Position numbers and translations under genes: made by a program. Below the pieces are notes generated by a model, which was not told the origin of the DNA, made no database searches, and saw nothing but the letters and a program-made list of their open reading frames with translations. 64,000 bases of DNA from Hygrophila difformis (lineage: Eukaryota; Streptophyta; Magnoliopsida; Lamiales; Acanthaceae), in NCBI GenBank assembly GCA_030278955.1, contig JAOANR010000003.1, forward strand, positions 31,325,227-31,389,226, read 5' to 3'. The number at the start of each line of letters is the position of its first letter. The first letter of the stretch is position 1. This document shows, one piece after another, positions 43,292-55,784 of this stretch.

Positions 43292-46009
43292 TGTAACACC
43301 CCGGTTTTTGGTCACCCAGGTCGGGGGTGTCACCGCCACACCTCCATAGTAAGACACGGTTTCTCCGGCTTACTAAGGAGATGCAAGGTTAGGTATTTCA
43401 GTGTTTAAAAATATTTAAAGCATTTGCAAACAGCCCATACAATATAGTCTCGAAAATAATAATATCATAGCGCAGCGGAAATAGTATTTAAGTATAATAT
43501 TGCAGCGGAAATGTAAATACGACCAACATAGTCAAAACACGGGTTAAACAGGCCCGTTTATTCTAATGTCTAATGCTAGAATTTAAATAATAAAGTTTGC
43601 AAAAATATAGTTCCCCCATGCATGAATGTGCTCATGATCATTCCACATACTCTGTAAAGAAAAAATGAAAATAAAATGGTTTGGTCAGCACAACTTGCTG
43701 AGTAAGTTAACACATGCATGATCGTAGGGTTTAAAAGCCATTAATTTAATATTTACTCAAAAGCATGATAATGATCATAACTAATTTAAATAAAGCCATA
43801 ATTAATTTAAATAAAGCATTTAATAATTTAAAAGACAACAATTAAATATTTAGCTATCCCCATTTACTCCCAAGATTTAGTATTTCAAGTATTTCACGAT
43901 TGCATCGCAATCTCGTTAAGTTAGCCGGAAACCGGCGGCCGCAGCCGTATCTGCCATACCCAGTACCACTCCGGAGCCTCGGGAAAACCCATAAGGATAT
44001 TCACGAGAGTGTAGGCCATATATCTCATGCCGTTTTGGCAACATATCTTAAATATTTCGCGCAGGGTCACCATTGTCCATATAGGCACGAAGTGAATCGT
44101 TAGGAGGGCACCCTGCAGAGCACTCACACCCTAATTTTAAAGACCAAGTTTGTAAAGGGGATTTCCTAATTTCCAGATTTCACATGTTTATTCAAAGAGT
44201 CTTCTACTCATTTAAACCTTAAAGGTTAGTTTCACACCGTTTCAACAATATTTCAAGATTTGACTCGGTCAACCACAGTTTACTCTAAAATTCATTAAAA
44301 ATCGAGTTTAATTCAAAAAATTCTGAACTTTTACCACTGACTCAGAAACATCGAGATGAACAACTTTCGTGTTTTAACTTTTTCAATCCGAGATACCGAA
44401 ACAGGTCAAATTACATCAATTTCGTCATAACATTAATCTGTCCGAATTTTGTGTACAGCAGTTCAAGATTATCAAGATCTAACATAGCAAATCAACTCCA
44501 AATTTAATGAAATTTTACAGGGGCCTTCTTAAGACATTTATCTACAACTTTCATGTTCGGCTAAAGATATAAATCGGTATAGAACTAATGTCAAAAACGT
44601 GATCAAGATCGGACCTAAGTTCTGTCAAGAATTTCAAGATCCAATTTCAAGCAGTTCGGTTTGGTTGGTTTTCACATAGCAAGTCGTCTCTAAAAATTCT
44701 GAAAATTTTACAATAGATAGATCTAAGCCTTAGAAACGTTCTTTGTGTTTATAGTTTTTCCGTTTGAAGTCGTTTAGAAGGTTCGGAAAAATTCGTCAAA
44801 ACTGTTGCGCCGGTAAAAATCATACGTTGACAGATTTACGAAAGATTTGTTTAAACTTTCAGGTTTGAATGTTTTAGTTACTCCCAAAACCTATGTAAGT
44901 ATAACTTACAGATTTGTAGATGTCCGGGATCGTCTATTTCGAAGGCGTGGCTTCCAGTCCTCCGTCTATCCTCTCCATCGTCGGGTTTTATGTTCTAGAT
45001 CCGATTCGGGGCGTAGAAAGAAAAAAGAAGAAGGTTAGGATTCATTTTCGAATCAAAACGTAAGAGACGAATGGATCGGAACTTACCACAACGTTTAGGA
45101 GACTCTGATTTTGTCCAAATCAGTTCTTCGCTTGGTTGCGTGCCTCCGACGACTCCGGAATTAGGGTTTTCGACGTATAGAGAGTTGTAGGGTTTTGGAA
45201 AAGTGTTCGGCAGCTTTCAAAAGGGCTTATTTATAGTTAAACAAGACCTAGGGGCATCCAAGGTCTGCCTCTAAGAGTCTTGAGCCGAAAGGTGTTCANN
45301 NNNNNNNNNNNNNNNNNNNNNNNNNNNNNNNNNNNNNNNNNNNNNNNNNNNNNNNNNNNNNNNNNNNNNNNNNNNNNNNNNNNNNNNNNNNNNNNNNNNN
45401 NNNNNNNNNNNNNNNNNNNNNNNNNNNNNNNNNNNNNNNNNNNNNNNNNNNNNNNNNNNNNNNNNNNNNNNNNNNNNNNNNNNNNNNNNNNNNNNNNNNN
45501 NNNNNNNNNNNNNNNNNNNNNNNNNNNNNNNNNNNNNNNNNNNNNNNNNNNNNNNNNNNNNNNNNNNNNNNNNNNNNNNNNNNNNNNNNNNNNNNNNNNN
45601 NNNNNNNNNNNNNNNNNNNNNNNNNNNNNNNNNNNNNNNNNNNNNNNNNNNNNNNNNNNNNNNNNNNNNNNNNNNNNNNNNNNNNNNNNNNNNNNNNNNN
45701 NNNNNNNNNNNNNNNNNNNNNNNNNNNNNNNNNNNNNNNNNNNNNNNNNNNNNNNNNNNNNNNNNNNNNNNNNNNNNNNNNNNNNNNNNNNNNNNNNNAT
45801 TATAATGTGTTCACCCTTCATTTTTATCTTTCCGTTGTTAGTTTTTATTAATTAATGGATTGGCCATTTTGATTTCATCCCAAAATTCACTTGCTTGTTG
45901 GGCTTCAAACAATTTCCACACTTATATTTAATTAATCCATGTAAGTCCCTGTTATTTAATTAATCATAATTAAATAAATAATTATGAATGAATTAATCAG
46001 GATGTTACA
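43292..46009 (-). mobile_element. Tekay-like LTR in minus orientation, broken by the assembly gap
   Basis: On the minus strand it starts TGTAACATCCTGATTAATTC (46009) and ends GACCAAAAACCGGGGTGTTACA (43292). It shares the GGAGGTGTGGCGGTG.CA block with the other two LTRs. A minus-strand TATA box TATAAATAA lies at about 45228-45236. Flanking bases (TAGTG and CATGC) do not match as a target duplication, and 500 N lie inside, so it may be a solo LTR or a collapsed full element. Confidence 0.72.
45299..45798. other. Assembly gap (500 N)
   Basis: Exactly 500 undetermined bases, a conventional placeholder length; the true size is unknown. It lies inside the minus-oriented LTR, probably because of repeat collapse. 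Open frames across it are meaningless. Confidence 0.99.
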
Positions 46010-46010
46010 C

Positions 46011-46345
46011 ATGCAATACCCCATATCTCGTAACCCATTCTGAATCGCCTGAATGATATGTCAAAAGGTATGATGAATATTGGTAGCTTCCTTGACCAAC
46101 CTTATAACCTCAAGAGAGTCTACATAACAGCTATGCAGGAAAAGCCGTCTCGACAACGCCATTTTGATTCCAAAATGCAGCCCAATAGCTCAACTTCCAA
46201 GACGACCCACCCCTCAATTGACCGCCGCAGCAATCTCCCATGCCCCATCCGAGTTGCGGATAACCGCCCTAAACCCAGACGCACCAATGTCCTGCAGAAC
46301 ACACCCGTTGAAGCTTTGAGGTAAAACCCCGCTGCAATGCCCCCC
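46011..46345 (-). pseudogene. Degenerate RNase H-like (RVT_3) fragment of a non-LTR element
   Basis: The minus-strand reading gives AVIRNSDGAWEIAAAVN, then a stop, then LHFGIKMAL, SCYVDSLEVIRLVKEATNI and IQNGLRDMG. This is the order of a plant LINE-associated RNase H: early G.VIR...G, an E/A-rich helix, then a VDS.EV..L block. Several stops and frame changes are present. It is a decayed relic adjoining the LTR edge. Confidence 0.55.
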
Positions 46346-48074
46346 CACAGCCTTTACACTATAACTCCTATAGGGCTGTTAAAAAGCTTGCCTAGTTTTT
46401 CCTACCGAAAGCGCACGGTATCAAGCTGCAATATTTATTTTTATTGTCGGGATCGTTCAATAGAGAGTTACACGATAGAAGTGTTTTAATAGAATTATTA
46501 GCTCTAGAATCTGTCTCTACTCTTGGTTTAAGGATGTTGTAATGATGATTACTAAAGAATTATACTGAAATGTAAATGCTTAAAGCTGTAAACATTAGTA
46601 AAGAAAGCAATTAAATTGATGTTGAATATTGGGATTATATTCATGCGTTTAAGATATCACAGACCAAATCAAATGAATGAAATAAGAATATGATGAGAAT
46701 ATCATACTTCGATGGTTAAAACATAATGAAAGTCCATTGAGATAGAAAAATCCTTTATACAACTTAATCAAATCTTCATGTCTTAAATCACTTCCCAAGA
46801 CAGGTACTTGTGACTCAGTGTCATGACATTCTAAGCTCTGAATCATGGAATACTATCATCACAGAATGATCGGTCAGACTCTTTCTGTGATAAAAGCTTT
46901 TCAGAATTATCACTTAATCTTTTTCTTTCAGACTCAGATTAAGCCTTTGACAACTCGAGGTCACTTCTAAATCATGCTATATTCATCTGAACTTGAAGTT
47001 GTTCTTTTTATTACTCTGATCAAACTGATCTTATGACCCTGTATTGGATGTCCTCTACAAGAAGTGAAAAAGCAAGTATTTAAATCTATCATCCAATGTT
47101 TTCATAAGACTTGTTTCCTCAGAGTAATTCCTGCAAGTATTTGTAAGAAATAATAGTCCTGTAAGTATATCAAGATGAAATTGATATTCAAATTCCTTGA
47201 CTTATCCAGACTACTCAGATTTGCATAAATGATTTAGCTCGAGAAATCTCTGTAAACAGTTCCAAATATCCATGATTTAACTCAGGATTAGTAGACTGAA
47301 AGAGAAATATTTAATCTCCTACTCATAGCATATAGTGATAACTATAAAGCCATGAACCCTGGAAATTAATCTTCCTAATACTCTACTAATTATTAGGACA
47401 AAAGATGGTTTTTGAAACATCTTTCCCTTTTAAACGACAGGTACTAGATGCCCAACTAAAGAACAAGTTTGTTCTTCATTAGTCCTGAGTAAATAATGAT
47501 TGAGAAAACTTATATCATCATCTTTCTCAGTGTACCAGTGAAAATAGTAATACGAATTGCAGATATGAATTATGAGTCTGTAATTATGAAGTAAGATTAC
47601 TCATCATAGACTGGGAAATATCCCAAAATATTATATGTATATGTAATATTATATGTATAAAGAAATGTTGAGGGTTCTGAGTCCTCTTAATCAAAATGCA
47701 AGGGTGTTTCCAAAATATACATCGGAAACTAGACAGAATTAGAAAATAACTTTCCTAAGAAAAAGGATTTGAGAAATAATTCTGCAAAATAAATGTCCAA
47801 AGTAACTCGCAGTAACTACTTTGGGTTTCAAACTATGAACATTCCAATTTTCCGCACGCTATGTCTGTACAGCATGGAGGGAGTTAATATTCAAAGAATG
47901 TTCCTCAGATTTTGTTTATACAAAGAACTGAATGCCTCGCAGTAATTTCTGTAAGAATGCGGCGAGGTACTCAATTCCTACTTATAGATAGGGGTTATAT
48001 ATGTATAAGAAGTAAAAGTGAATAGTTGATACCCTGAAAAATGGATATCAAATCTGTTGCTATTATAGATTGGT

Positions 48075-48108
48075 CCTCTCGCTTTGTCAGATTGACAACG
48101 CGAGAGTA
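48075..48108. repeat. CTCTCGCTTTGTC hairpin
   Basis: CTCTCGCTTTGTCAGATTGACAACGCGAGAG folds into a stem of about 12 base pairs with one wobble or mismatch. It is followed by CCTCGCGTCATCTTTTAGGA at 48149. The same words recur at 49092-49140 and 61855-62098. Confidence 0.7.
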
Positions 48109-49082
48109 TTAGAATAGCCTTTGTCACAGCAAGGTTATCTGGATATTTCCTCGCGTCATCTTTTAGGATGAAGTGAGGGTTTATCCTTATGTGAAGTAAA
48201 TGATCAGAGTTTATAACTATCATAACTACCTTCTGGGATTTCCCATTTAGAAAATCATGAATACAGAACCTTTTGCATCCAAATTCATGAACTTAGAATC
48301 ATTAATTCTTAAAGATTATCATGCGATGATTAACACTGCATGGGTCTCTAGGAACCTTTTAAAGTTCTGAACACTAAACACTATAATTCTCTTCTTATTT
48401 TGTGATCGTGACGTAATATCAACGGAAAATCAAATGAATTCATAATTCTGCCAGATCATACCTAACTCGGTTACAATATCCAAACTTCTTGCGTAATTGG
48501 AACGAACAATTTATGAATTAAAAATATGGAAGTATTATGATCTTTGAGAATCAAATTAGAGATATGAGGCAAAATCCAAAATTGAATATCGAAGTTGAGG
48601 TTTATACTCTGCTGAAACAGAATTAAGAAATAGGAATGGAAACCAGAAAGATAAGAAATTCACAATCTGATAACTGATCATTCTTCATGTATCTCGAATA
48701 ACAAAGAATTAAAAACGAATACACCTGGAAATCTGATTGCAATCAGAATAATGCAAAGGTGAGCGAACAAGTCGGAAGTTAGATGATGATCGTCGTGATG
48801 GATGAACAAGCAATCCAAAAGCAACTCTCCTTCCAGGGTATCCTCACGCTAACCTAACAACTATTCTTAAAGAAATCTACTACGAAATCGAATTACAAAT
48901 CTGAAGAACTCAAAGTAATTTGCAGAGAAAATTAAATCCTAACCTACCTACTAAATTCTAAAAGTGGACTGGAGAGTAAAATCGAGCTATTCTCTTCAAT
49001 CTCCTGCCTGCTGAGCTGATTCCCCCAAGGGTCTTATTTATAGATGGGTGTTGTAACTGCTTAAGCCTTGGATGATAACCGC

Positions 49083-49440
49083 TCGCATCAGAATAACTCT
49101 CCTCTCGCTTTGTCCAGTTCCTTCAAAGCGAGAGTTCAGAAACTTTCTCAGCAAGGCGAGGTCTTTCAATTTCTCCAAAGAATTTGCTTCTCGCCATGAT
49201 GTATAGAACTTTCTGTCTTGCACAGATCTTCTTTTCCTCGCGATGTTAAACAGTCATCGCGTGAACTTCAGCATCTGAACATTTTCCTTAAATCTTTTCC
49301 TGATTTCAAACACAAGCTCTCGCACCATTCCTTTTCTTTCCTCGCTATGTCTTTTCCACTTCCTGCTGCTTCCCAGCTTAACTTCCTGATAAATGACAAA
49401 GCGTGGATCAGTTCAATAGAAACACAGCGTGCGAGACTTA
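49083..49440. repeat. Cluster of CTCGC/GCGAG words
   Basis: CTCTCGCTTTGT...CAAAGCGAGAG (49103-49134) is a clear hairpin. It is followed by AAGGCGAG, CTCGCCATGATG, CTCGCGATGTT...ATCGCGTG, CTCGCTATG, ACAAAGCGTG and GCGTGCGAG within 350 bases. The flanks are otherwise AT-rich. Confidence 0.65.
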
Positions 49441-50660
49441 CAAAGAAAACTTAGAATTTCGGGCCATTTTCAGTGTAATTCCAACTTCTTCACAATCTTA
49501 ATTCTTCTTCGATCTTTTCTGATCCTCTATGATTATTCATCAAAAATCAATGGAATTAAGAACAAAAGAACATCATTAAGACACTAAATTGGACGCAAAT
49601 GACAGTCATAAAAGGCTGTCATCACCATCCTCACATTTAGAAACACTTGTCCTCAAGTGGTAAGAAACTTGTAAAGTTTCAAAGAATAAGTCTAATTAGT
49701 GGCTTCCGGGATTTAGATGTTCATGTAAGATTCCACTGAATCACTACCTTCTCTTTTCCAACTATCTCAAGCTTAACTCTTTCAACTGATTGATGCTTCA
49801 TACCTGACTTGGAATTCACCAGGTTTCATGAAAACATTAACAAAAGTGATTTGCATTTATGTGAATTATTGTTCTGCTCCTTAGTCAGACTTCTCTTCTC
49901 ACGCTCAATCCTGTCCAACTCATGTGCATATCTTGTATTCTTGAATAAAATACACTCTCTCTTTTTTTTTCAAGGGGTGGCCTTCCGTGGCTTTCAATAG
50001 CTCGGTTTCACATTATTAGGAGGAGTCGCATGGCCTGACATTGCAGATGAAACTTCAACTCCCCTGCCCTTGATTCTGCTTTTTTAAAGTTCTTCAACTT
50101 ATAAATCAGAGGGGCAGCTGTGCCAGCTACTTATATCCACATTATTTTACCACGTCTGTTTCTAAAATTTCCCTTGCTCTCTTTTTCTTTTTCTTCTCTT
50201 TTTTTTTTTTTAACTCAATATGCACACTCATCTTCCAAGAGAGACTAGATTAGATCAATCCTCTTAACCTTGTGCAGTTGTTGTTTACAGTATGCAAATC
50301 ACTAGGGTTAATATAATCATAAAACCTTCAAACTATTTATCCAGTAATGACATCAATCAATCTCAGAGCTTACAGCTAAAGACAATTTTCAAGAGCGGCT
50401 CATGCTTGCAGTGAAAATCTATAAAGTAGAAGTCTCCACAGGAACCACTTTAAAACTCATCTTCTATTCCTTCATCAGTTTATTAGCCTCCCTGAGTTTT
50501 TTTTTTTTTTAAATCCTAGCTTGAAATTCAATCCTATAACAAAAATTCATATTAATTCTATCCTAAGTTATATTAGAATGAATGGAAACAGGAAAGAACT
50601 AAAGAAAAAGAGACTGCAATTAAAAAGAAGAAGAAGGTTATAGAAAACTCCCCTGTGATC

Positions 50661-53600
50661 TCAGGATGGTCCTGCATCATTGTCTGGATCTTTGGGTGGT
50701 ATGGATGGAGATTTCTTTAGATCCGAGACTAGGTTGGCAAGGATGTCTACCAATCTCGTACTATTATACTGCTCCTGTCTCCTCAGCTCCATATCCCTTT
50801 CTCGTTCCTGTCTTCTTTCTTCAAGTTCTTCTCTTCTCAGCCTTTCAAATCTTTCCATTTCTTCCCTTCTCATTCTTTCCTGTCTATCCCATTCTTCCTT
50901 CCTTATCTTTTCTTGCCTCTCCATCTCCTCTTTCCTGAGTTTTTCTTCAGTTTGAATCCTAACATGCTCAAGTTCAATCCTCTTCTGCTCCATTTCTCTT
51001 TGAACATGCTTGTCTTCTGACATAGTTTTCACTAGCATCTCCATGGACTGTGCAAAACTTTGGATTGAAGTACTCATATTCTGAGATTCATCCACAGATA
51101 CTGTGTTCCTCATTGGTTGTCTCAAAGGTTGAGATGGTGCAGAAGTGTTCTCAAACTCCTCATCTTCTGGAATAGGATTCAATGCAGGAGATGGAGCTAC
51201 AGTCTTTGTCCTTTTTACTGCGGCTCTTGACTGATATGATCTTGATTTTGAAGGAAGATTGACCCTTTTTGTCTTAGGAGATGGCACCTTCGATCCTGAT
51301 CCCTCGGAAGTTTGTTCCTCTAAATCCGGCATTTGGTAAACCAATTCTCCCCTCAAAGTGTCTTCTGGTAATGGAATAGGAGGATCTATCTTTATGATCT
51401 CTGGTAAAAATGGCGTGATTGAAACTCCTTGTTTCTCACAGAGTCTTCTGATTAAATTTGGATAAGCCAATGCTGCATCTTCTCCAACTCTTGACTTTAT
51501 GACATTAAGGACATGGTGTGCAGCACTGCATTTCCTTCCTGACCATAACAAAGCAAATCCCTCGAAAGTTCCGGCTGAAGGTCCTTGAAAATTTGTGGTA
51601 GGTCTGAGCTTTGAATAATAGAAATCAAGTGTTGGCAGATATTCAGGCTTCAAGTTCTTCAACGGAATCTTATTTTGTTCGGTTTCTCTGGGTGTTGAAC
51701 AGAATCCTAATGCCATTTTTCTAGCATTAACAAGTTTATTTCCTTGAGTTTTCTTCCTCAAAAGAACCTCAGACTTAACTTCTGGCTGTTCTAACAAAGG
51801 TGCCTGTATCAGATCATTTAGAGTTTCCACAGTGACTTGCACTGTTTTCCCTCTAATCCATGTTGTTTCTGCCTCAACATCAAAGTTAGCGCAGAACTCC
51901 CTGGTCAGTTCCACATAACCACATTTGTTATTGTGTCTCATGAAAATGTCCCATTCATTGATCCTCCTCCAATAACTGATACACTTATGATCCAGCCACT
52001 TGGGATGAAATCCTTTGTCCGGAACAATCATTTTGGACATCCCCAAGTAGTTCTCCAATGCCTCCTTTCTTCTATTAAACTTAACCTTGATTTCTTCTTC
52101 TGTGCATTCAGTCCTCTTTTCAATGCTATCAGGGATTGACAACCTCACCTTTGGGCTATTCTTCCCCCAATAACTCAAAGGTAGCAATTCTGGAACATCT
52201 TTTCCGGGGGACGATCCTTCAGATGTATCTGATTCATTTCCCTCGGATTCTTGTGCTTCTTCCTGCTCATCCCCAGCATTCTCATTTCCTTCTTCTTCTG
52301 TTTGGCCTCCTTCTTGAGCAGGTTCCACGCTTTCTTCATGAACTTGTTCTGGGTTTTGTTCATGGTCAGGCTCTGGATGTTCTTCTTGGACTCTATCAGT
52401 GTCATCATGTTATGAATTGCCTATACCTGAATCATGTATCAATGACGTGCTGGTATCTACCTTCTCAGTAACTTCCAGGCTATGCTGATTTAAGACCTCT
52501 GTGGAATCTTCCTGTACAGGTTCATTCAGTAGAAGAGGAATAACAGTAGGTTCTGAATCTAGAAATCCTTCGATTCCGAAATATTCCTCTGCTTTCCTCT
52601 TCAGTTCTGCGGCCCATTCAGGATCATTCATCCTTGCAATCGCTCTCTGAGTTACTTCATCCCTGACTTGAGGTGGTAGGAGCAATTGATTCATTTGATT
52701 TTCAGCATTCATCTGTGTTCTAAGATATTGACTAACAGTGTCTTCCACAAAATATTTTCTCTGCTGAACTTCTCGAGTTTCATTCCTCTGGACTTCTTCT
52801 TCATAAGCTTGAATTGCTAATGGAGATGGTTCCACTACTTGGTCAGAATTTATTTGTTGTTGGATTTCCTCTAATTCTGACTCAAGTTTAGCTGCATATT
52901 CACTTGCTTTTTCTACTGAAGTGTGTGCATTCCCTCCTTCTCTAGCCAATTTTCTGAACTTTTTAATCAGTCCTTCCAGGGAATAAGTCATATTCCCTAC
53001 TGTAGTTCCATGCAAGTTCATATCTTCAAAAGTTTGTAAATCTTCAAGTGACAGTTCCTGAAATGTGCCCACCACTGATTTCTCAATTTGATTTACAAAC
53101 TCTTGCTCATCTGCAGCTTGTTCTGGTGGTAAATCTTGTTCAGTTTCTTTTCCTGAAAATCCTTGTAAATCAATCTGACTTTGAATAAGATCCCTGTTAG
53201 CCTGAGCTTGCTGATCTTCATCCTGCTCTTCTCTATCATCTTTTTCAGCAATCTGAACCTGTTGGAGATCAGTGCTCGGTTTAATTGATCCTTGTTCATC
53301 AGGTTGATGTTCTTCAATACATGCTCTCCAGCCTTCTGGATCTATATCTCCCACTTCCAAATTAGTATAAGGAGTGAGTTCCAACCTCTCTGTGTAGGGA
53401 ACTATCCCTAGAGTTGGTTCGACTTTTTCTTCTTCAGAGCTGGTGTCAGGTACCACATACTTAGGCTTCCTGGCTTTCATCTTTATCCTGAATTTCTTAA
53501 CAGGTTTTTCAGGTCCTTTTTCTTGTTGCTTTTCTTTATCAAGAGTGATTTCCAATTGTTCTACATTCTCCAGAAAAGACCCTTGCTGCTTAAGTTCTTC

Positions 53601-55443
53601 AGGATCAGTCTCTTTCTGATTAGAGGGTAACTTTCCTCTCCTTTTATAGGTAACAACTTCTTTCTTTTCTTGAGCTGTAGAATCTCAACATCTTCGTCCA
53701 TTAAGTCCTTTTTCAAGTCCAAAATTTCCTTGGCTGCCAGGTCATTTTCATTCTTCCTCTTCTTTGGAATTCGGCTAGTCTCTTTAGATCTGCTTGTCTC
53801 CACCTTTCTCCCAGTTCTTTTCTTAGCTGTTGGTACTTCATCTGAAGTGCTTGAACTGAGATTGTGTGACTTTCTCTTTTTGGTGGATACTTTCTTTTTA
53901 CCTTTCTTGTCTTGAGTTTTCATGAGTTCCTCCCATTCACGATCTGCCTTTTGTTTGTTTGCATAATAACAATCCATACTTTCTTGCAGAATCGGATGGA
54001 TTTCCTCATTTTCTTCATTATTTTCTCCCACAATAGTTGTGACCTCATCAACTACTCTCATCTTTTCGATTCTTTGCTCATCATCTGTGATGTCTTCATC
54101 TGAATCGTGCTTCTTGACATAGAAATTCTTGCCCAATCCTTTCAGCATGACATTCATTCCCTTTCTATTCAGATATTTCTCATTCCATGCATCCCAATCA
54201 TCAATAATTACCTGCTGAATTCTTCCTTGTGTTTGATCAGTATAGGGTCTATGCTCCTTGTATGCATTTTCCCTGCACATAGCATCATACATGACATACT
54301 TCTCTATGAATTCTTTCTTCCTCTCCTGAACATATCCATGAACTTCCTGTTGGAGAGTTGGTGGTAATCTCTTCATGATCTTGTTGGGTCTATCTGTAAT
54401 GAGAAGATCTGCATCTGCTGGTGTTATTGATGGGCTGAAACCTTTCTGAAATTCGCTATAGGTTCCAGTCCTTCATTAACAACAGATTCTCTGAAAATAT
54501 TCCTTACTATATTTTGTGGTGTCTGTTTTGCATCTGATCTCTGCTTTCTGTTTTTCCCCGATCTCTCAGCTTCTCTCTCCTCTGCATCCTTAATCCATGC
54601 TCGCTGCTCTGGTATCAAATCAGCAAACTCCTCCAAAGGAAATTCCTCATCAGGTTTCCTTATCAACCCTGGTTTAAGAATCCTTTTCCTTAGATCTGCC
54701 CCTTTAGACCAGTTATTCATATACCTGATCCAGCTATTTCTAGCTTCCTGAATAATTCTAAGGACATCTTTCCATACCATCTTACCTTGTTTAGCTTTCT
54801 TCAAATAAGGCTCTAGGTCATGTCTTAAGTTGATCCGAGCATCAATAATCCTATCCAGGGCCAGATTTGTCAAGAAATTCTGTTCAACAGGTCCCTTCTT
54901 GTTCAAGAATGTTGGAGGCATGTATGCAGGGAGTGCCTGCTGAGCATCATAGACTCTAGCATTCCGGATTTCATTAAGTTTGCAACAATATTTGGTGAGT
55001 CGCTTCACATATTTTGGTAGTGGTTGAGGATCAAAGTAATCCAACTCCAACCCTGTTTGATCTTTCGGATTGATAATTCTGTAGCATTCCTGATTCCACT
55101 CAGCCATGCACTTCCTTTCCCTTTCCAAAAGTCTTTCAAGTCTGATTTCATTAGGCAGGTGCCTGTCATTAATCAGAATTATCATTTGATCATCCCAAAA
55201 TCTATTCATGTTATTCCAGAATGCTTCTTCTAAATCAATCCTCAATGATTCCTTTTCCTTGTCTGGTATATGTTGAAACATGAATGGATTGATATAAAAG
55301 TCTGGAGGTGAAATTTTCATTCCTGTCCATCCACCACTTTTCCGAATAGTTTCTACCATGTTAACCGTTTTCACCTTTGCCAAGAATGATTTCTCTTTCT
55401 TATCCGATTCTATACTTCGAGCTTGAAGTTCTTCATAGGTCAT
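50661..55443 (-). pseudogene. About 1,590-codon frame with a plant-transposon-like domain, downstream of Athila pol
   Basis: Four minus-strand frames join into one. 55443-54424 (340 codons, start ATG MTYEELQARS) passes by a frameshift near 54.47 kb into 54376-53561. That passes by another near 53.68 kb into 53555-52410. A single in-frame TAA at 52410-52412 separates it from 52409-50661. The N-terminal third is not recognised. The middle is Lys/Glu-rich. The last part has a region like the putative plant transposon protein domain (PF20167-like: CGYVELTREFCANFDVEAET, TVETLNDLIQAPLLE), a basic linker, then a charged helix with four 11-residue repeats. Such domains occur downstream of integrase in Athila-type elements. 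With only three lesions it is decayed but recent. The function is unknown. Confidence 0.7.
50811..50945 (-). repeat. 33-bp coding repeat (four 11-residue units)
   Basis: Within the big frame, units of the form (K/R)EE(M/W/L)(E/D)RQE(K/R)(I/M)R follow one another: KEEMERQEKIR, KEEWDRQERMR, REEMERFERLR, REELEERRQER. On the + strand this is a CTTCC/TTCTC-rich 33-base tandem repeat. Eleven-residue charged repeats suggest a long straight helix or coiled coil. Confidence 0.8.
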
Positions 55444-55496
55444 CTTATGAATCCTTAAGAAATGAGAACAAACTGGTCAGTTAGTGACACCATACT

Positions 55497-55523
55497 CACA
55501 TTTAGAGCTTGACTCTAAATGTG
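55497..55523. promoter_or_regulatory. Perfect 11-bp-stem hairpin, copy 1
   Basis: CACATTTAGAG-CTTGA-CTCTAAATGTG, 54 bases upstream of the start codon of the big frame. It is embedded in a direct repeat CACCATACTCACATTTAGAG shared with copy 2. Function unknown. Confidence 0.75.
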
Positions 55524-55597
55524 CAGATGATAAAAAGAAACATAATACCAGATTTTCCTTTTTATATTCATCATTCTATCCATGATATCACCATACT

Positions 55598-55624
55598 CAC
55601 ATTTAGAGATTTGCTCTAAATGTG
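55598..55624. promoter_or_regulatory. Perfect 11-bp-stem hairpin, copy 2
   Basis: CACATTTAGAG-ATTTG-CTCTAAATGTG has the same stem and loop size as copy 1, 101 bases away, with the loop sequence changed. A partial form (CTCACATTTAGAAA) is at about 49632-49645. Confidence 0.75.
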
Positions 55625-55784
55625 AAGATTTCAATGCTGACTAAGTCTACTTTAATGCAGAAAATAGCAGAAAACTTAAATTCAAAACATCATTAATCAA
55701 AAGCAAAACATAGAATTCATTAGATTCATACTAATAATATGGAATTACAAAGCATGGTGTTTCTTATGACATTCAACCTATCAA

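Larger units (their letters stand above)
46346..50640 (-). other. AT-rich non-coding region, probable 3' part of an Athila-like element
   Basis: No convincing coding sequence occurs in 4.3 kb. On the minus strand 49600-49655 reads CCACTTGAGGACAAGTG then TTTCTAAATGTGAGGATGG, a type of sequence found downstream of the last frame in plant Athila/Tat elements. The rest could be untranslated region plus LTR. The LTR borders cannot be set because the partner LTR would be off the right edge. Several CTCGCTTTGT-type hairpins lie at 47.8-49.4 kb. Confidence 0.45.

Noticed and set aside
45237..45855. Frames of 190 codons on both strands
   Set aside because: They consist almost entirely of undetermined bases in the assembly gap.
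47800..49440. CRISPR-like or satellite array from recurring CTCGC words
   Set aside because: Spacing is irregular, the words vary in orientation, and the sequence is plant nuclear DNA. They are treated as dispersed hairpins.
50666..50955. Plus-strand frames opposite the charged helix repeats
   Set aside because: These are shadows of the 33-base coding repeat on the minus strand.
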